DNA of 64,000 nucleotides from NCBI GenBank assembly GCA_052140165.1, contig JBKQUM010000041.1, positions 1 to 64,000 on the forward strand, in the 5' to 3' direction. The notes beneath the pieces were generated by a model that saw only the letters and a list, made by a program, of their open reading frames with translations, ran no database searches and had not been told where the DNA came from. Below are positions 1 through 7,063 of this stretch, piece after piece. The stretch comes from Bog-473 sp052140165. GTDB taxonomy: Bacteria > Actinomycetota > Acidimicrobiia > Acidimicrobiales > RAAP-2. The position numbers and the translations under genes were made by a program. The first letter of the stretch is position 1. The number at the start of each line of letters is the position of its first letter.

Positions 1-1
1 A

Positions 2-125
2 ACCCAGCTCCTTGACCCTGTGGTGCTCGACGATCCCTATCCCTTCTACCGGCGGCTGCGGGACGAGGCGCCTGTATGGGAGATCCCCGGCACCGGCGTG
101 TTCGCTGTCAGCACCTTCGATCGAG
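2..125 (+). pseudogene. Cytochrome P450, N-terminal fragment cut by IS3 insertion
   Basis: The frame entering from the left edge reads about 41 residues typical of the start of a bacterial soluble P450, including the DDPYPFYRRLRDEAPVW segment that precedes the first beta-strand. P450 similarity stops at FDRV, exactly where the IS3 terminal repeat begins. The I-helix, ExxR and haem-Cys regions are absent. No P450-like reading frame resumes on the far side of the IS (after 5228), so this is a broken remnant and not just an interrupted gene. The gene's true start is outside the window or just at its edge. Confidence 0.7.
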
Positions 126-153
126 TGAACCGGCCTGGGTTTCCCGGAGGCTC
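126..153 (+). repeat. IS3 left terminal inverted repeat
   Basis: The 28 bp begin TGAACCGGCCTGGGTTT and end GGAGGCTC. They match the reverse complement of 5201-5228 at 26 of 28 positions. Confidence 0.85.
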
Positions 154-176
154 CAAACCTTGGAAGGGTTGGAGTC

Positions 177-506
177 ATGGAGAAGAAGGCAACCTCGAAG
201 CGGTACCCGCCTGAACTGAAGGAGCGGGCCGTTCGGATGGTCAAGGACCTCCGCCAGCAAGATCCCGGCGACAAGGCGGTGATCTCGAGGGTGGCCCGCC
301 AGCTCGGGGTCGGTGACGAGTCGCTGCGGGCCTGGGTCAAGCAGTCCGAGATCGACGCCGGGGCGCGGGCAGGGCTCAGCGCCGATGAGCAGTCCGAGCT
401 GAAAGAGTTGCGCAAGGAGGTGAAGGAGCTGCGCCGTTCCAACGACATCTTGCAGGCGGCAGCGAGTTTCTTCGGGGCGGAGCTCGACCGCCGACGGACC
501 AAGTAG
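177..506 (+). CDS. IS3-family transposase OrfA (HTH protein)
   Basis: This 109-residue protein has the OrfA layout. A basic N-terminal helix-turn-helix (KRYPPELKERAVRMVKD onward, through VARQLGVGDESLRAWVKQ) binds the IS ends. A C-terminal leucine-rich coiled coil (ELKELRKEVKELRRSNDIL) serves multimerisation. It begins 24 bp inside the left terminal repeat. As in other IS3 elements, it should be read through by a programmed -1 shift near its stop (about 500-506) into the orfB frame to give the OrfAB transposase. Because orfB is interrupted, only OrfA itself could now be made. Confidence 0.88.
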   Translation: MEKKATSKRYPPELKERAVRMVKDLRQQDPGDKAVISRVARQLGVGDESLRAWVKQSEIDAGARAGLSADEQSELKELRKEVKELRRSNDILQAAASFFGAELDRRRTK

Positions 507-535
507 TCGCCTTCATCGACGCCCACCGCGACCGT

Positions 536-1189
536 ATGTCCGGTGGGTGTCGATGGGGGGTCGAGCCGATCTGCGCGCAACTCGCAGTCGCCCCCTCCAC
601 CTACTACGACGCCAAGTCCCGGCCGCTCTCGGCCCGGGCGATCCGTGACGCCTTCCTCGCCCCGCTGCTGATGGCGCTCTGGCATCACAACTACTCGGTC
701 TATGGCCGGCGCAAGCTCTGGAAGGCGGCCCGTCGGGCCGACCTTGACGTCGGCCGGGACCAGGTGGCCCGCCTCATGGCTCAACAGGGCATACGCGGGG
801 CGAGCCGGGCCAAGAAGCGCTTCACCACCAAATCGGATCCCACTGCGGTCCGCGCCCCCGACCTCGTCAACCGCAACTTCAGCGCCTCGCGGCCCGACGA
901 GCTTTGGGTGGCGGACTTCACCTATTGCTCGACCTGGTCGGGCATCGTCTACGTCGCCTTCATCATCGACGTGTTCTCCCGGCGCCTCGTCGGTTGGAAG
1001 GCGGCGCGCTCGATGACAGCAGCGCTGGTGATCGATGCCCTCAACATGGCGGCATGGACACGTCGACACACCACGATCGACGGGCTCATTTGTCACACGG
1101 ACGCGGGAAGTCAATACACGTCAATTCTCTACACCGAGCGCCTCGACGACGTCGGCGCTGCACCCTCCATCGGCACCGTCGGCGACTGC
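536..1189 (+). pseudogene. IS3-family transposase OrfB, 5' part (interrupted)
   Basis: This part encodes the N-terminal HTH_21-type region (VEPICAQLAVAPSTYYDAKS) and the first two acidic positions of the rve/DDE integrase core: D in ELWVADFTY and D in CHTDAGSQYTS. Similarity runs through GAAPSIGTVGDC and stops at 1189, where the inner transposon begins. The open frame runs on into that element to a chance stop. The third catalytic residue lies in the separated 3' part at 4949-5186. The frame is open upstream to about 500, consistent with production by frameshifting from orfA. Confidence 0.88.
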
Positions 1190-1208
1190 CTATTTACCGG
1201 CTATTTGC
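1190..1208 (+). repeat. Tn554-like element, left end
   Basis: The left tip reads CTATTTACCGGCTATTTGC. The inverted right tip reads CTTTAACCGGCTAATCGGG. The shared ACCGGCTA core at a similar distance from each end is an imperfect inverted repeat and a likely recombinase core site. Confidence 0.5.
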
Positions 1209-1273
1209 TTGACGTGAGTACAGATGAACCGCCGATGAACTACCAAGATCTTGCCGCATGACGCTTCCCTTTG

Positions 1274-2383
1274 GTGACGCATTCAGTTACAGATGTTGTG
1301 GTGACCGATGGGGAGCTTCGGCTTGAGCGGCTAGCGGATAGTTGGGCCCTGGCGGGCGCTGAGGTCAACCGGTTCTTGTTGGTCAACGAGTACCTGAGCT
1401 ACCTGTCGGATCGGAACTGCTCGCCGCAAACGGTCCGCGTCTACGGCTTCTCGCTGCTGGCGTTCTGCCGGTGGTTGACGAGCGAGAAGATCGATCTCGG
1501 CGCAGTCGACACCGACGTGCTGCTGCGCTATCTCGCCGCGTGCCGGCAGGCTGCGGTTCGTGGCCGACCCGGCCCGAATGTGCTGCGCTTGGATGGTCGG
1601 CGGGCCGACGGATATGCGCCAGCGACTCTGAACCATCGACTGGCCGCGGTCTCGGGTTTGTTCGGGTTCCGGGCGATGCGCGACCCCGATGCCAAGAACC
1701 CGGTCCCAAGAGGCAGGGAAGCGAGAAGGCTCTCTTCTGGGGAGCGCAACGGGTTGCTTGCCCACGTGGCACGCCGTCCGAGACAGCGGTCAGCCCTTCG
1801 GGTTCGAGAGCCCCAGCGACTGCCTCGTGCGTTGGACACCGGCGACGTCGTCGCCCTGGTCGGGAGTCTGCGGACGTGGCGGGATCGGGCGATGGCGGGA
1901 TTGATGGTCTTTTGCGGCCTGCGGGCCGGCGAAGTGCTCGCTCTCGGTGTGCGCGATGTCGACATCGGCGGCCGCTGGCTGCGTGTGAGTGGCAAGGGAT
2001 CCAAAGAGCGTCGTGTCCCGCTCGACGTGGACGTGGCCGGCGTCATTCAGACCTACCTGCTGGCCGAACGCCCGGAGACCCAGACCTCCCGACTGTTCGT
2101 CGTGGCCAAAGGCCCCAACCGCGGCCAGCCGCTGACTCCTGCGGGCTTACGCACGGTCTTTCGCTATCACCGGGCGGCGGCTGGAGTCCCAGGCGGTCAT
2201 CCGCACGCACTTCGCCACACGTTCGGCACGGCACTCGCCGAAGCGGGCGTTGACCTCGCCGTCATGCAGGCCCTGCTGGGCCATGCCCACATCGATACGA
2301 CCGCTCGTTATATCCACCTCGCTCCCACGCACGTAAAGGCCGAGTTCGATGCTGCCCGAGACCGACAGCGTTCGCGCGACTGA
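1274..2383 (+). CDS. tnpA: Tn554-like transposase TnpA, tyrosine recombinase
   Basis: This site-specific tyrosine recombinase of about 369 residues acts in excision and insertion of the element. It has an N-terminal SAM-like core-binding domain (FLLVNEYLSYLSDRNCSPQTVRVY) and a C-terminal catalytic domain. The full RKHRHY set is visible: Arg in GLRAGEVLAL, Lys in SGKGSKERRVPL, HALRHTFGTAL, His in LLGHAHIDTT and Tyr in ARYIHLA. GTG at 1274 is preferred, with an adjacent in-frame TTG at 1271 as an alternative. There is no strong ribosome site. Its 3' end overlaps tnpB by 35 bp, so the two are translationally linked. It matches Tn554 TnpA (about 361 residues) in size and position. Confidence 0.88.
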   Translation: MTHSVTDVVVTDGELRLERLADSWALAGAEVNRFLLVNEYLSYLSDRNCSPQTVRVYGFSLLAFCRWLTSEKIDLGAVDTDVLLRYLAACRQAAVRGRPGPNVLRLDGRRADGYAPATLNHRLAAVSGLFGFRAMRDPDAKNPVPRGREARRLSSGERNGLLAHVARRPRQRSALRVREPQRLPRALDTGDVVALVGSLRTWRDRAMAGLMVFCGLRAGEVLALGVRDVDIGGRWLRVSGKGSKERRVPLDVDVAGVIQTYLLAERPETQTSRLFVVAKGPNRGQPLTPAGLRTVFRYHRAAAGVPGGHPHALRHTFGTALAEAGVDLAVMQALLGHAHIDTTARYIHLAPTHVKAEFDAARDRQRSRD

Positions 2384-4265
2384 CCGACCGGCGAGGGACC
2401 ACCTCGCCGAGTACGCGCGCCACCAGCTGCTCACCGGCCGGGGCAACAGCACCACCACCCAGGGGGCCAAGGTCTTCATGCGGCGATGGCCACATCCACA
2501 GGATTGGGCCGCCCAGCCGCTCGCCTACAGACTGGCCGAGGGTTCACAGACAACGTCATTCCTGATCTTCTTGATGGTCCACGGTTGGCTCCAGCCCGGC
2601 TACGACTACCTGGTGTCGCGCAAACTGTCGAGCTTTTGGCGAGAGATCGTCGCCAGTCCACTGGCCGCCGACATGGAGCGTTTCCGCCAAGGTGCCGAAG
2701 CAATCGGGTTCACCTCCACCCAGAGCGTGCGCACGGCCTCGCAGTCCGTCGGTCGTCTGCTCATCGAGACCAACGTGAGCCTCGAGCGGTTGACCCTCGA
2801 CGACTTCGATGCGTTGGCCCGAGCTTGTCGACGCCGTGGTCTCGAGACGGGCAAGGGGTGGCGTCACTATCGATCCGCCCTGAGCAGCGCCCATCGGGTG
2901 TTGTTCCATTTGGGCATCCTTGACGCTCCGCCCCCTCCCTGGCAGCAGCCCAAGGCATTCGCAGATCGCGTCGTTGACGTCCATCTGGCCCTTCAGCCGG
3001 CATTCATCGCCTATCTCGAGCGCAAGACGGGGACGTGCAAACCCAAGACCGTCACCGGCATGGCGACGCGCTTGGTTCACTTCGGCCGTTTCCTGGCTGC
3101 GGTGGACCCCGAACTCACCTCGCTGGCTGAACTCGACCGGCAGCGGCACATCGAGCCCTACATGAACTCGGTGGCCAGTGCGATCAACTCCAAGAACGGC
3201 GAGCCGATCACCACCGCCGATCAGGCCCGGCGGATCTTGACCATTTCGGTCTTCCTCAACGACATCACCGAGTGGGGATGGAAAGAAGCACCGAAGCGAC
3301 GGCTCATATTCCGCACGGACACCCCGCGTCTGCCAAGGCCTCTTCCTCGTTATCTGCCCGTCGACGCCGACCGGCGTCTCGGTGAGGCCCTGGCTCGCTC
3401 CGAGTTTCGGCTGGCGGCCGACGCCTTGCTCTTGGCCCGGGCCTGTGGGTTGCGCATCGGCGAGCTGCTCGACCTCGAACTCGACTGCGTGCACGAGATT
3501 CCCGGCAACGGTGCATGGCTCAAGGTGCCACTCGGCAAACTCGACACGGAGCGAATGGTGCCACTCGACGATGAGACCGTCACCTTGATCGACCGGATCT
3601 GCGCCACCCGGTCGGAGGGTCGAGCGCTCCCGCACCCTCGGACGGGACGCCCCGCGCAGTTCCTCTTCACGCACCATGGCCGACGGCTGGCCCAACAGGC
3701 TCTGCGCATGGAACTCAATCGAGCCGGTGAGGCCGCCGGCATCGGCCGCGTCAAGCCTCATCAGCTCAGACATACCTTCGCCACCGCGATGGTGAATGCC
3801 GGGGTGTCGCTGCAGGCCCTCATGGCCCTCCTCGGCCACGTCTCGGCAGAGATGAGCCTTCGTTACGGCCGGCTCTTCGACACCACGGTGCGCGCCGAGT
3901 ACGAACGTGCCCTCGAGCTGGCCAAGTCCCGGCTCGGGCAGCTGCCCAATGGGCGCACTCGCATCCCCGTGACCGGCGACGGTGACTGGCGCGAGGCACC
4001 GGCAATCAAGGCCCGACTCGCCGGTGGTTACTGCCCACGTGCTCCGGCCCAGGGTTCGTGTCCCTATGCCAACATCTGCGAGCACTGCCCCAATTTCCGC
4101 ACCGACGCGGCCAGCGTCTCGGTTCTTTCGGCTCAGCGGGTCGACGCCGAAGCGCTGGCGGCCGACGCCGAGTCACGCGGTTGGATCGACGAAGCCGAGC
4201 GTCATCGACGCCTCATCACCCGCCTCGACACCCTCTTGGCCGAAGGTGAGAATCTGGCGGGATGA
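2349..4265 (+). CDS. tnpB: Tn554-like transposase TnpB, large tyrosine recombinase
   Basis: The 638-residue product corresponds in size to Tn554 TnpB (about 630). A long N-terminal region with two DNA-binding-like helical segments precedes the catalytic domain. That domain shows Arg in ACGLRIGELLDLELD, a Lys in PLGKLDTERMVPL, HQLRHTFATAMV, His in LLGHVSAEMS and Tyr in LRYGRL. The last ~100 residues hold a Cys-rich knot (GGYCPRAPAQGSCPYANICEHC) that looks like a metal-binding module, followed by a helical tail. The gene overlaps tnpA at its start, and its stop overlaps the tnpC start as ATGA. It works with TnpA on the element ends. Confidence 0.88.
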   Translation: MLPETDSVRATDRPARDHLAEYARHQLLTGRGNSTTTQGAKVFMRRWPHPQDWAAQPLAYRLAEGSQTTSFLIFLMVHGWLQPGYDYLVSRKLSSFWREIVASPLAADMERFRQGAEAIGFTSTQSVRTASQSVGRLLIETNVSLERLTLDDFDALARACRRRGLETGKGWRHYRSALSSAHRVLFHLGILDAPPPPWQQPKAFADRVVDVHLALQPAFIAYLERKTGTCKPKTVTGMATRLVHFGRFLAAVDPELTSLAELDRQRHIEPYMNSVASAINSKNGEPITTADQARRILTISVFLNDITEWGWKEAPKRRLIFRTDTPRLPRPLPRYLPVDADRRLGEALARSEFRLAADALLLARACGLRIGELLDLELDCVHEIPGNGAWLKVPLGKLDTERMVPLDDETVTLIDRICATRSEGRALPHPRTGRPAQFLFTHHGRRLAQQALRMELNRAGEAAGIGRVKPHQLRHTFATAMVNAGVSLQALMALLGHVSAEMSLRYGRLFDTTVRAEYERALELAKSRLGQLPNGRTRIPVTGDGDWREAPAIKARLAGGYCPRAPAQGSCPYANICEHCPNFRTDAASVSVLSAQRVDAEALAADAESRGWIDEAERHRRLITRLDTLLAEGENLAG

Positions 4266-4579
4266 CAGCCCCCGAGACTCTGTCCAGGGTCGAGCAGACG
4301 TGCGCTGAGCTCCTCCAAACGGGTGAGCCCGTGACCTTCACGACGGTCGCTTCCGCCGCCGGCATCAGCCGCACCACGCTCTACCGGGATCCGACCCTGC
4401 GGATGGTGGTCGAAGAGCACCGGACCCACAGCCACGACCCTCGGACCATGTCTGGCCTGGTCTCTGAGGTTGGCCACCTACGCACCGCCGTCGAAGCCCT
4501 GGCCGAACGGATTCGACGCCACGAGGAACAACTTCGCCGTCTGGAGCTTCCGCCCCGTCACAAAGCGGGCAGTCGATGA
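4262..4579 (+). CDS. tnpC: Tn554-like TnpC accessory protein (DUF6262-like)
   Basis: This 105-residue protein occupies the tnpC position. The N-terminal half is a TetR-like HTH (VTFTTVASAAGISRTTLYRDPTL). The C-terminal half is a predicted coiled coil (LRTAVEALAERIRRHEEQLRRLEL). In Tn554, TnpC stimulates transposition and biases its orientation, and the same role is inferred here. It begins in an ATGA overlap with tnpB and ends in an ATGA overlap with the next ORF, so all four genes form one translationally coupled unit. Confidence 0.8.
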   Translation: MTAPETLSRVEQTCAELLQTGEPVTFTTVASAAGISRTTLYRDPTLRMVVEEHRTHSHDPRTMSGLVSEVGHLRTAVEALAERIRRHEEQLRRLELPPRHKAGSR

Positions 4580-4890
4580 GCCCTCGGCGCAACAGCGAAC
4601 TGGACTCGCTCATCGCCGACATCACCGTCGACTGTTACAACGACGATGAGCAACTCACCGCCTTCGAGGCCGCCTTCGACAACGACGCCACCCTTCCATG
4701 CCCCGGCAGCGCCATCGGAGAGGAAGTGAGCGTCATTTCCGTCGGCGTGGCCAACGGACGGCGAGAACTCATGGCCACGTGCGAACACAAGGGCAGTCGC
4801 TACCAAATGGCTCTCCTCGACATCGAACTCAACGGGGATCTGACAACCAAGACACTCGCCGCCGCCTACCGGCGCTGGAATAGCAGCTGA
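4576..4890 (+). CDS. Accessory ORF of the Tn554-like element, unknown function
   Basis: The 104-residue acidic protein shares an ATGA overlap with tnpC. Residues 1-45 look helical and acidic (LIADITVDCYNDDEQLTAFEAAF). Residues 46-104 look like a small beta-barrel followed by a helix ending AAAYRRW. I recall similar small ORFs sitting after tnpC in actinobacterial elements, sometimes annotated as calcium-binding, but I see no convincing EF-hand. It is probably part of the transposon rather than cargo because of the tight coupling. The right end of the element is only 58 bp downstream. Confidence 0.6.
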   Translation: MSPRRNSELDSLIADITVDCYNDDEQLTAFEAAFDNDATLPCPGSAIGEEVSVISVGVANGRRELMATCEHKGSRYQMALLDIELNGDLTTKTLAAAYRRWNSS

Positions 4891-4929
4891 CCGCCCGTTC
4901 CGGACTCCCACTCGTTTACTCATCCGGGT

Positions 4930-4948
4930 CCCGATTAGCCGGTTAAAG
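4930..4948 (-). repeat. Tn554-like element, right end
   Basis: Read inward on the minus strand it is CTTTAACCGGCTAATCGGG, sharing ACCGGCTA with the left tip at 1190-1208. Confidence 0.5.
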
Positions 4949-5186
4949 CTTCGACAATGCAATGGCCGAATCGGTCATGGGTCTGTTCAAGACCGAGCTG
5001 CACCGCAACCCGGCCGCCCTCGACGCCAACGGTGGCCCCTGGAAGGGTCTCGACGACCTCGAACCCGCCACCTGTGGCTGGGTGTCATGGTTCAACGAGG
5101 AGCGGCTCCACTCCGAGCTCAACGACACGACGCCGGCCGAGTTCGAAGCCGAGTACGGTCACAGGTCTCAGCCCGACGCGGCATGA
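4949..5186 (+). pseudogene. IS3-family transposase OrfB, 3' part
   Basis: The frame CFDNAMAESVMGLFKTEL followed by FNEERLHSELND is the classic C-terminal end of IS3 OrfB, with the catalytic Glu in AMAESVMGLFK. An internal ATG at 4962 could start a 74-residue peptide, but it would lack the two catalytic Asp residues. The fragment joins in frame with 536-1189 once the inner transposon is removed. Confidence 0.88.
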
Positions 5187-5200
5187 GAAACCAAACCATC

Positions 5201-5228
5201 GAGCCTCCGTCAAACCCAGGCCGGTTCA
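5201..5228 (-). repeat. IS3 right terminal inverted repeat
   Basis: This is the inverted match (26/28) to 126-153. It starts 14 bp after the orfB stop and marks the outer right boundary of the nested mobile elements. Confidence 0.85.
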
Positions 5229-5293
5229 GCGGCGACGACTGGGGTGGACCCAATCCGCACGGTGGGGGACTGGGGTCGACCTCTCAGACCATG

Positions 5294-5342
5294 ACCACCA
5301 TCTTGCCAAGGTGAGGGTCGCGTAAATCCCGTCTTCCGCTCC
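5294..5342 (+). repeat. Degenerate tRNA-Gly(GCC) 3' half, copy 1 (candidate att remnant)
   Basis: The segment resembles the anticodon arm (CTTGCCAAGGTGA, anticodon GCC) and the 3' acceptor end (TCCGCTCC) of a glycine tRNA, with a decayed T-arm between them. A second copy lies at 16380-16432. The 13-bp core CTTGCCAAGGTGA is identical in both and the flanking similarity covers about 50 bp. No 5' tRNA half is present, so it is not a working tRNA. It sits 66 bp from the IS3 right end and 4 bp from the DHFR stop codon. Confidence 0.5.
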
Positions 5343-5345
5343 GTT

Positions 5346-5858
5346 TCAGGAGCTCTGAGGCGGTTCAATCCCTCCAGCGCCTTTGGGCGAAAGGCGTTGC
5401 CACGTTTCAAAGCGATATGTCGTGTCTCCGTCTTTTTGATCGTCACTCTTGGTCGCGAGGCAAAACTGAAGTTGGTATGGCGGGAAGAACTTGGTGCAAT
5501 GGAAGTCACCGACGACCTGAGTCAACAACAGTTCGTCGGCCTCGGTGATCGTGTCTGCGTACACAGTTGAGCCGCCTATGACCCATACGTCTGCTCCGGG
5601 GTTCTCAGCGACGAGTTGGTCGAGACTACGAATCGCTCGGAAGCCTTGACGCAAGGGTCCTGAGTCATGCGTCAGCACGAAGTTCTCTCGCTCGTGCAGT
5701 GGCGCAGCGAACTCGCTGTAGGTTGCCCGACCCATCAGGATGAGGCCGGTCGCTGTCTTCGCACGGAAGTAGGCCTTGTCACCGGGAAGCTTCCACGGGA
5801 TGCCCGAGTCGGTCGCGATACCCCGTCGAGAATCCAAGGCTGCGATGAGGCGGATCAT
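5346..5858 (-). CDS. folA: Dihydrofolate reductase
   Basis: This 170-residue enzyme reduces dihydrofolate to tetrahydrofolate with NADPH in the cytoplasm. Family landmarks are the N-terminal strand IRLIAALDSRRGIA, the folate-pocket helix IPWKLPGDKAYF with the catalytic acidic residue, the NADPH segment LILMGRATYSEF and the second nucleotide segment VWVIGGSTVYA. Its length is normal (about 160-170). No thymidylate synthase gene adjoins it, unlike most chromosomal folA loci, so a mobile or secondary DHFR is possible. The last dozen residues (KGAGGIEPPQSS) look like translation through an RNA-gene remnant: coding bases 5359-5375 fold as an imperfect tRNA/tmRNA T-arm. This suggests that the original 3' end was replaced at an integration site. 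Confidence 0.85.
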   Translation of the reverse strand: MIRLIAALDSRRGIATDSGIPWKLPGDKAYFRAKTATGLILMGRATYSEFAAPLHERENFVLTHDSGPLRQGFRAIRSLDQLVAENPGADVWVIGGSTVYADTITEADELLLTQVVGDFHCTKFFPPYQLQFCLATKSDDQKDGDTTYRFETWQRLSPKGAGGIEPPQSS

Positions 5859-5955
5859 GCCAGGCGTCGATCTCGAATCGACCGCTTTGGGCCGCAGTCA
5901 ATGACTCTTGCGGAACGGGAAAAGACGGCTCTGGGATCCACCCTTGAGGCCGCCT

Positions 5956-6510
5956 CTACTTGCGAAGTAGGTGCTCGAACGCCGAGCTGTCGAAGAGCAC
6001 CCTGGAATCGATTGGGCCACCGTTGAGCCAGGCGGCCGGGGTTCCTTGTGGATCCTGAGATTGATAGAGAGCCTCTCGTCTCAATACCCACTTCTCATAT
6101 CGGACTCCTCGAACACCCGAGACGAAGTCCGAATCGGTCAGACCCACTTGCGCACCCAGGCGCAAGAGGTCCTCGGTCGTGAAGCCTCCAGTGCCCTCCG
6201 GCGGCTGTGCTGCAAAAAGTGCCCGCCGCAACTCGTCAAAGCGACCAGCTTCGGCGGCCAGGGCGAGAGCATTGTCAGCTCTCGCTGACTCTGGACCCAA
6301 GAAGCATCGCATGCGATATTCGACGACCAATTCGTGAGTGCGCAAAGCGGTCGTGATGAGCGGACCATTGACCTCTTCAAACTGTCGGCAGTAAGGGCAC
6401 TGTGGATCCTCAAAGAGGACCATGCTCTTGCTCGCACTGGCGTCGCCAACAAGGACTCCGCCTTCGGGTGTATGGCCGGAGGGTGTCGCTTCCCGATCAG
6501 TCGTAGTCAT
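5956..6510 (-). CDS. DsbA-family thioredoxin-fold protein
   Basis: The 184-residue protein has the active-site pair Cys38-Pro-Tyr-Cys41 after the first strand (MVLFEDPQCPYC), an inserted helical domain (about 75-145) and the cis-Pro loop QGTPAAWLNG near residue 160. This is the thioredoxin_4/DsbA-like fold. There is no signal peptide or membrane anchor, so it probably acts in the cytoplasm, whereas most relatives are exported. ATG at 6510 is chosen because GGAGG lies 5 bp before it. An in-frame GTG at 6522 overlaps that ribosome site. The gene stands alone behind folA on the same strand, and its redox partner is unknown. Confidence 0.8.
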   Translation of the reverse strand: MTTTDREATPSGHTPEGGVLVGDASASKSMVLFEDPQCPYCRQFEEVNGPLITTALRTHELVVEYRMRCFLGPESARADNALALAAEAGRFDELRRALFAAQPPEGTGGFTTEDLLRLGAQVGLTDSDFVSGVRGVRYEKWVLRREALYQSQDPQGTPAAWLNGGPIDSRVLFDSSAFEHLLRK

Positions 6511-7063
6511 TGTTGCCTCCACATCGTCGCCGTTTCCATTGGCTGTCAGGTTCAGCTGGACGACTGTACGATTGTACGATTCTCGAGGTATCGGTCGCGA
6601 TCACAATTTTCAGACTGCGCCTGCCAGCCGCGTCATCGACCGAGCAGCAGGCTGCCAACCGTCCACGTCGTAGGCCATGACAAACGATCCTCCGGTTAGC
6701 CCTGATTGTCTCCGCACCATATCGAAGTCCAACTTCAAAAGACTGGCGGATCGGCAGATGTCGTCGCGCCGGTGGAACGTCCTGGTCGGCTGTGAGCAGG
6801 CGAACGTGGTAGTGCGCTCGCGACGAAATCGTTGGAAGGCTCGGTCGATCTAGCCGGCTCCGACGAGGATCGCATCCCTGAATGTGAGAACGAGTGCCCG
6901 TGGATTGCACGGGTTCGAAGGGCGGTGCGAGGCCTCAGTCAGATTCCTACCTTTGCGCCTTCAGTCCGTTGCTTCCACACGAGTCGTTCTCGGTCATCTT
7001 GGGCGCGGCATGGTCGGCCTGTCACTGGTCGCGAGCACCATTTGGGCACTGTTAGCCACCTCA
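6511..7063. other. Non-coding gap between dsbA-like gene and arcC
   Basis: I find no convincing gene in these 553 bases. Codon patterns of the possible ORFs are poor and base composition is lower in GC than the neighbours. A perfect tandem TGTACGAT repeat is at 6565-6580, 55-70 bp upstream of the dsbA-like start, and could be a regulator site. The right part follows the end of the arc operon, but no clear terminator hairpin is seen. Confidence 0.5.

Larger units (their letters stand above)
1190..4948 (+). mobile_element. Tn554-like transposon (tnpA-tnpB-tnpC plus accessory ORF)
   Basis: A 3.76-kb insert interrupts the IS3 orfB. Joining ...GGCGACTG to CTTCGACAATGC restores GDCFDNAMAESV, the expected IS3 transposase sequence, so the ends are known to within one or two bases. 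It carries the Tn554 gene set in its usual order and sizes (370, 638 and 105 residues) plus a 104-residue ORF. There is no target duplication, as expected for tyrosine-recombinase transposition. It has no resistance cargo. Confidence 0.85.
126..5228 (+). mobile_element. IS3-family insertion sequence carrying a nested Tn554-like element
   Basis: The boundaries come from two 28-bp inverted ends starting TGAACCGGCCTGGGTTT, the TG start being usual for IS3 ends. Inside are an HTH orfA and a DDE orfB in the usual IS3 order. Without the inner insert (about 1190-4948) the element is about 1.34 kb, normal for IS3. No matching target duplication is seen: the flanks end cgag on the left and begin gcgg on the right. 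This suggests that one flank was deleted or recombined after insertion. The element is dead because orfB is split. Confidence 0.85.

Noticed and set aside
2556..4085. 509-codon ORF antisense to tnpB
   Set aside because: It mirrors the tnpB codons and has no independent domain.
126..5228. Antibiotic-resistance cargo in the Tn554-like element
   Set aside because: All space between the tips is taken by tnpABC and one coupled small ORF.
4930..5342. Functional tRNA-Gly near the IS right end
   Set aside because: Only the 3' half is recognisable; there is no 5' acceptor strand or D-arm, and the T-arm is broken.
6497..6910. 137-codon minus-strand ORF in the dsbA-arcC gap
   Set aside because: It has no similarity, conflicts with the GGAGG-defined dsbA-like start and has poor codon character.
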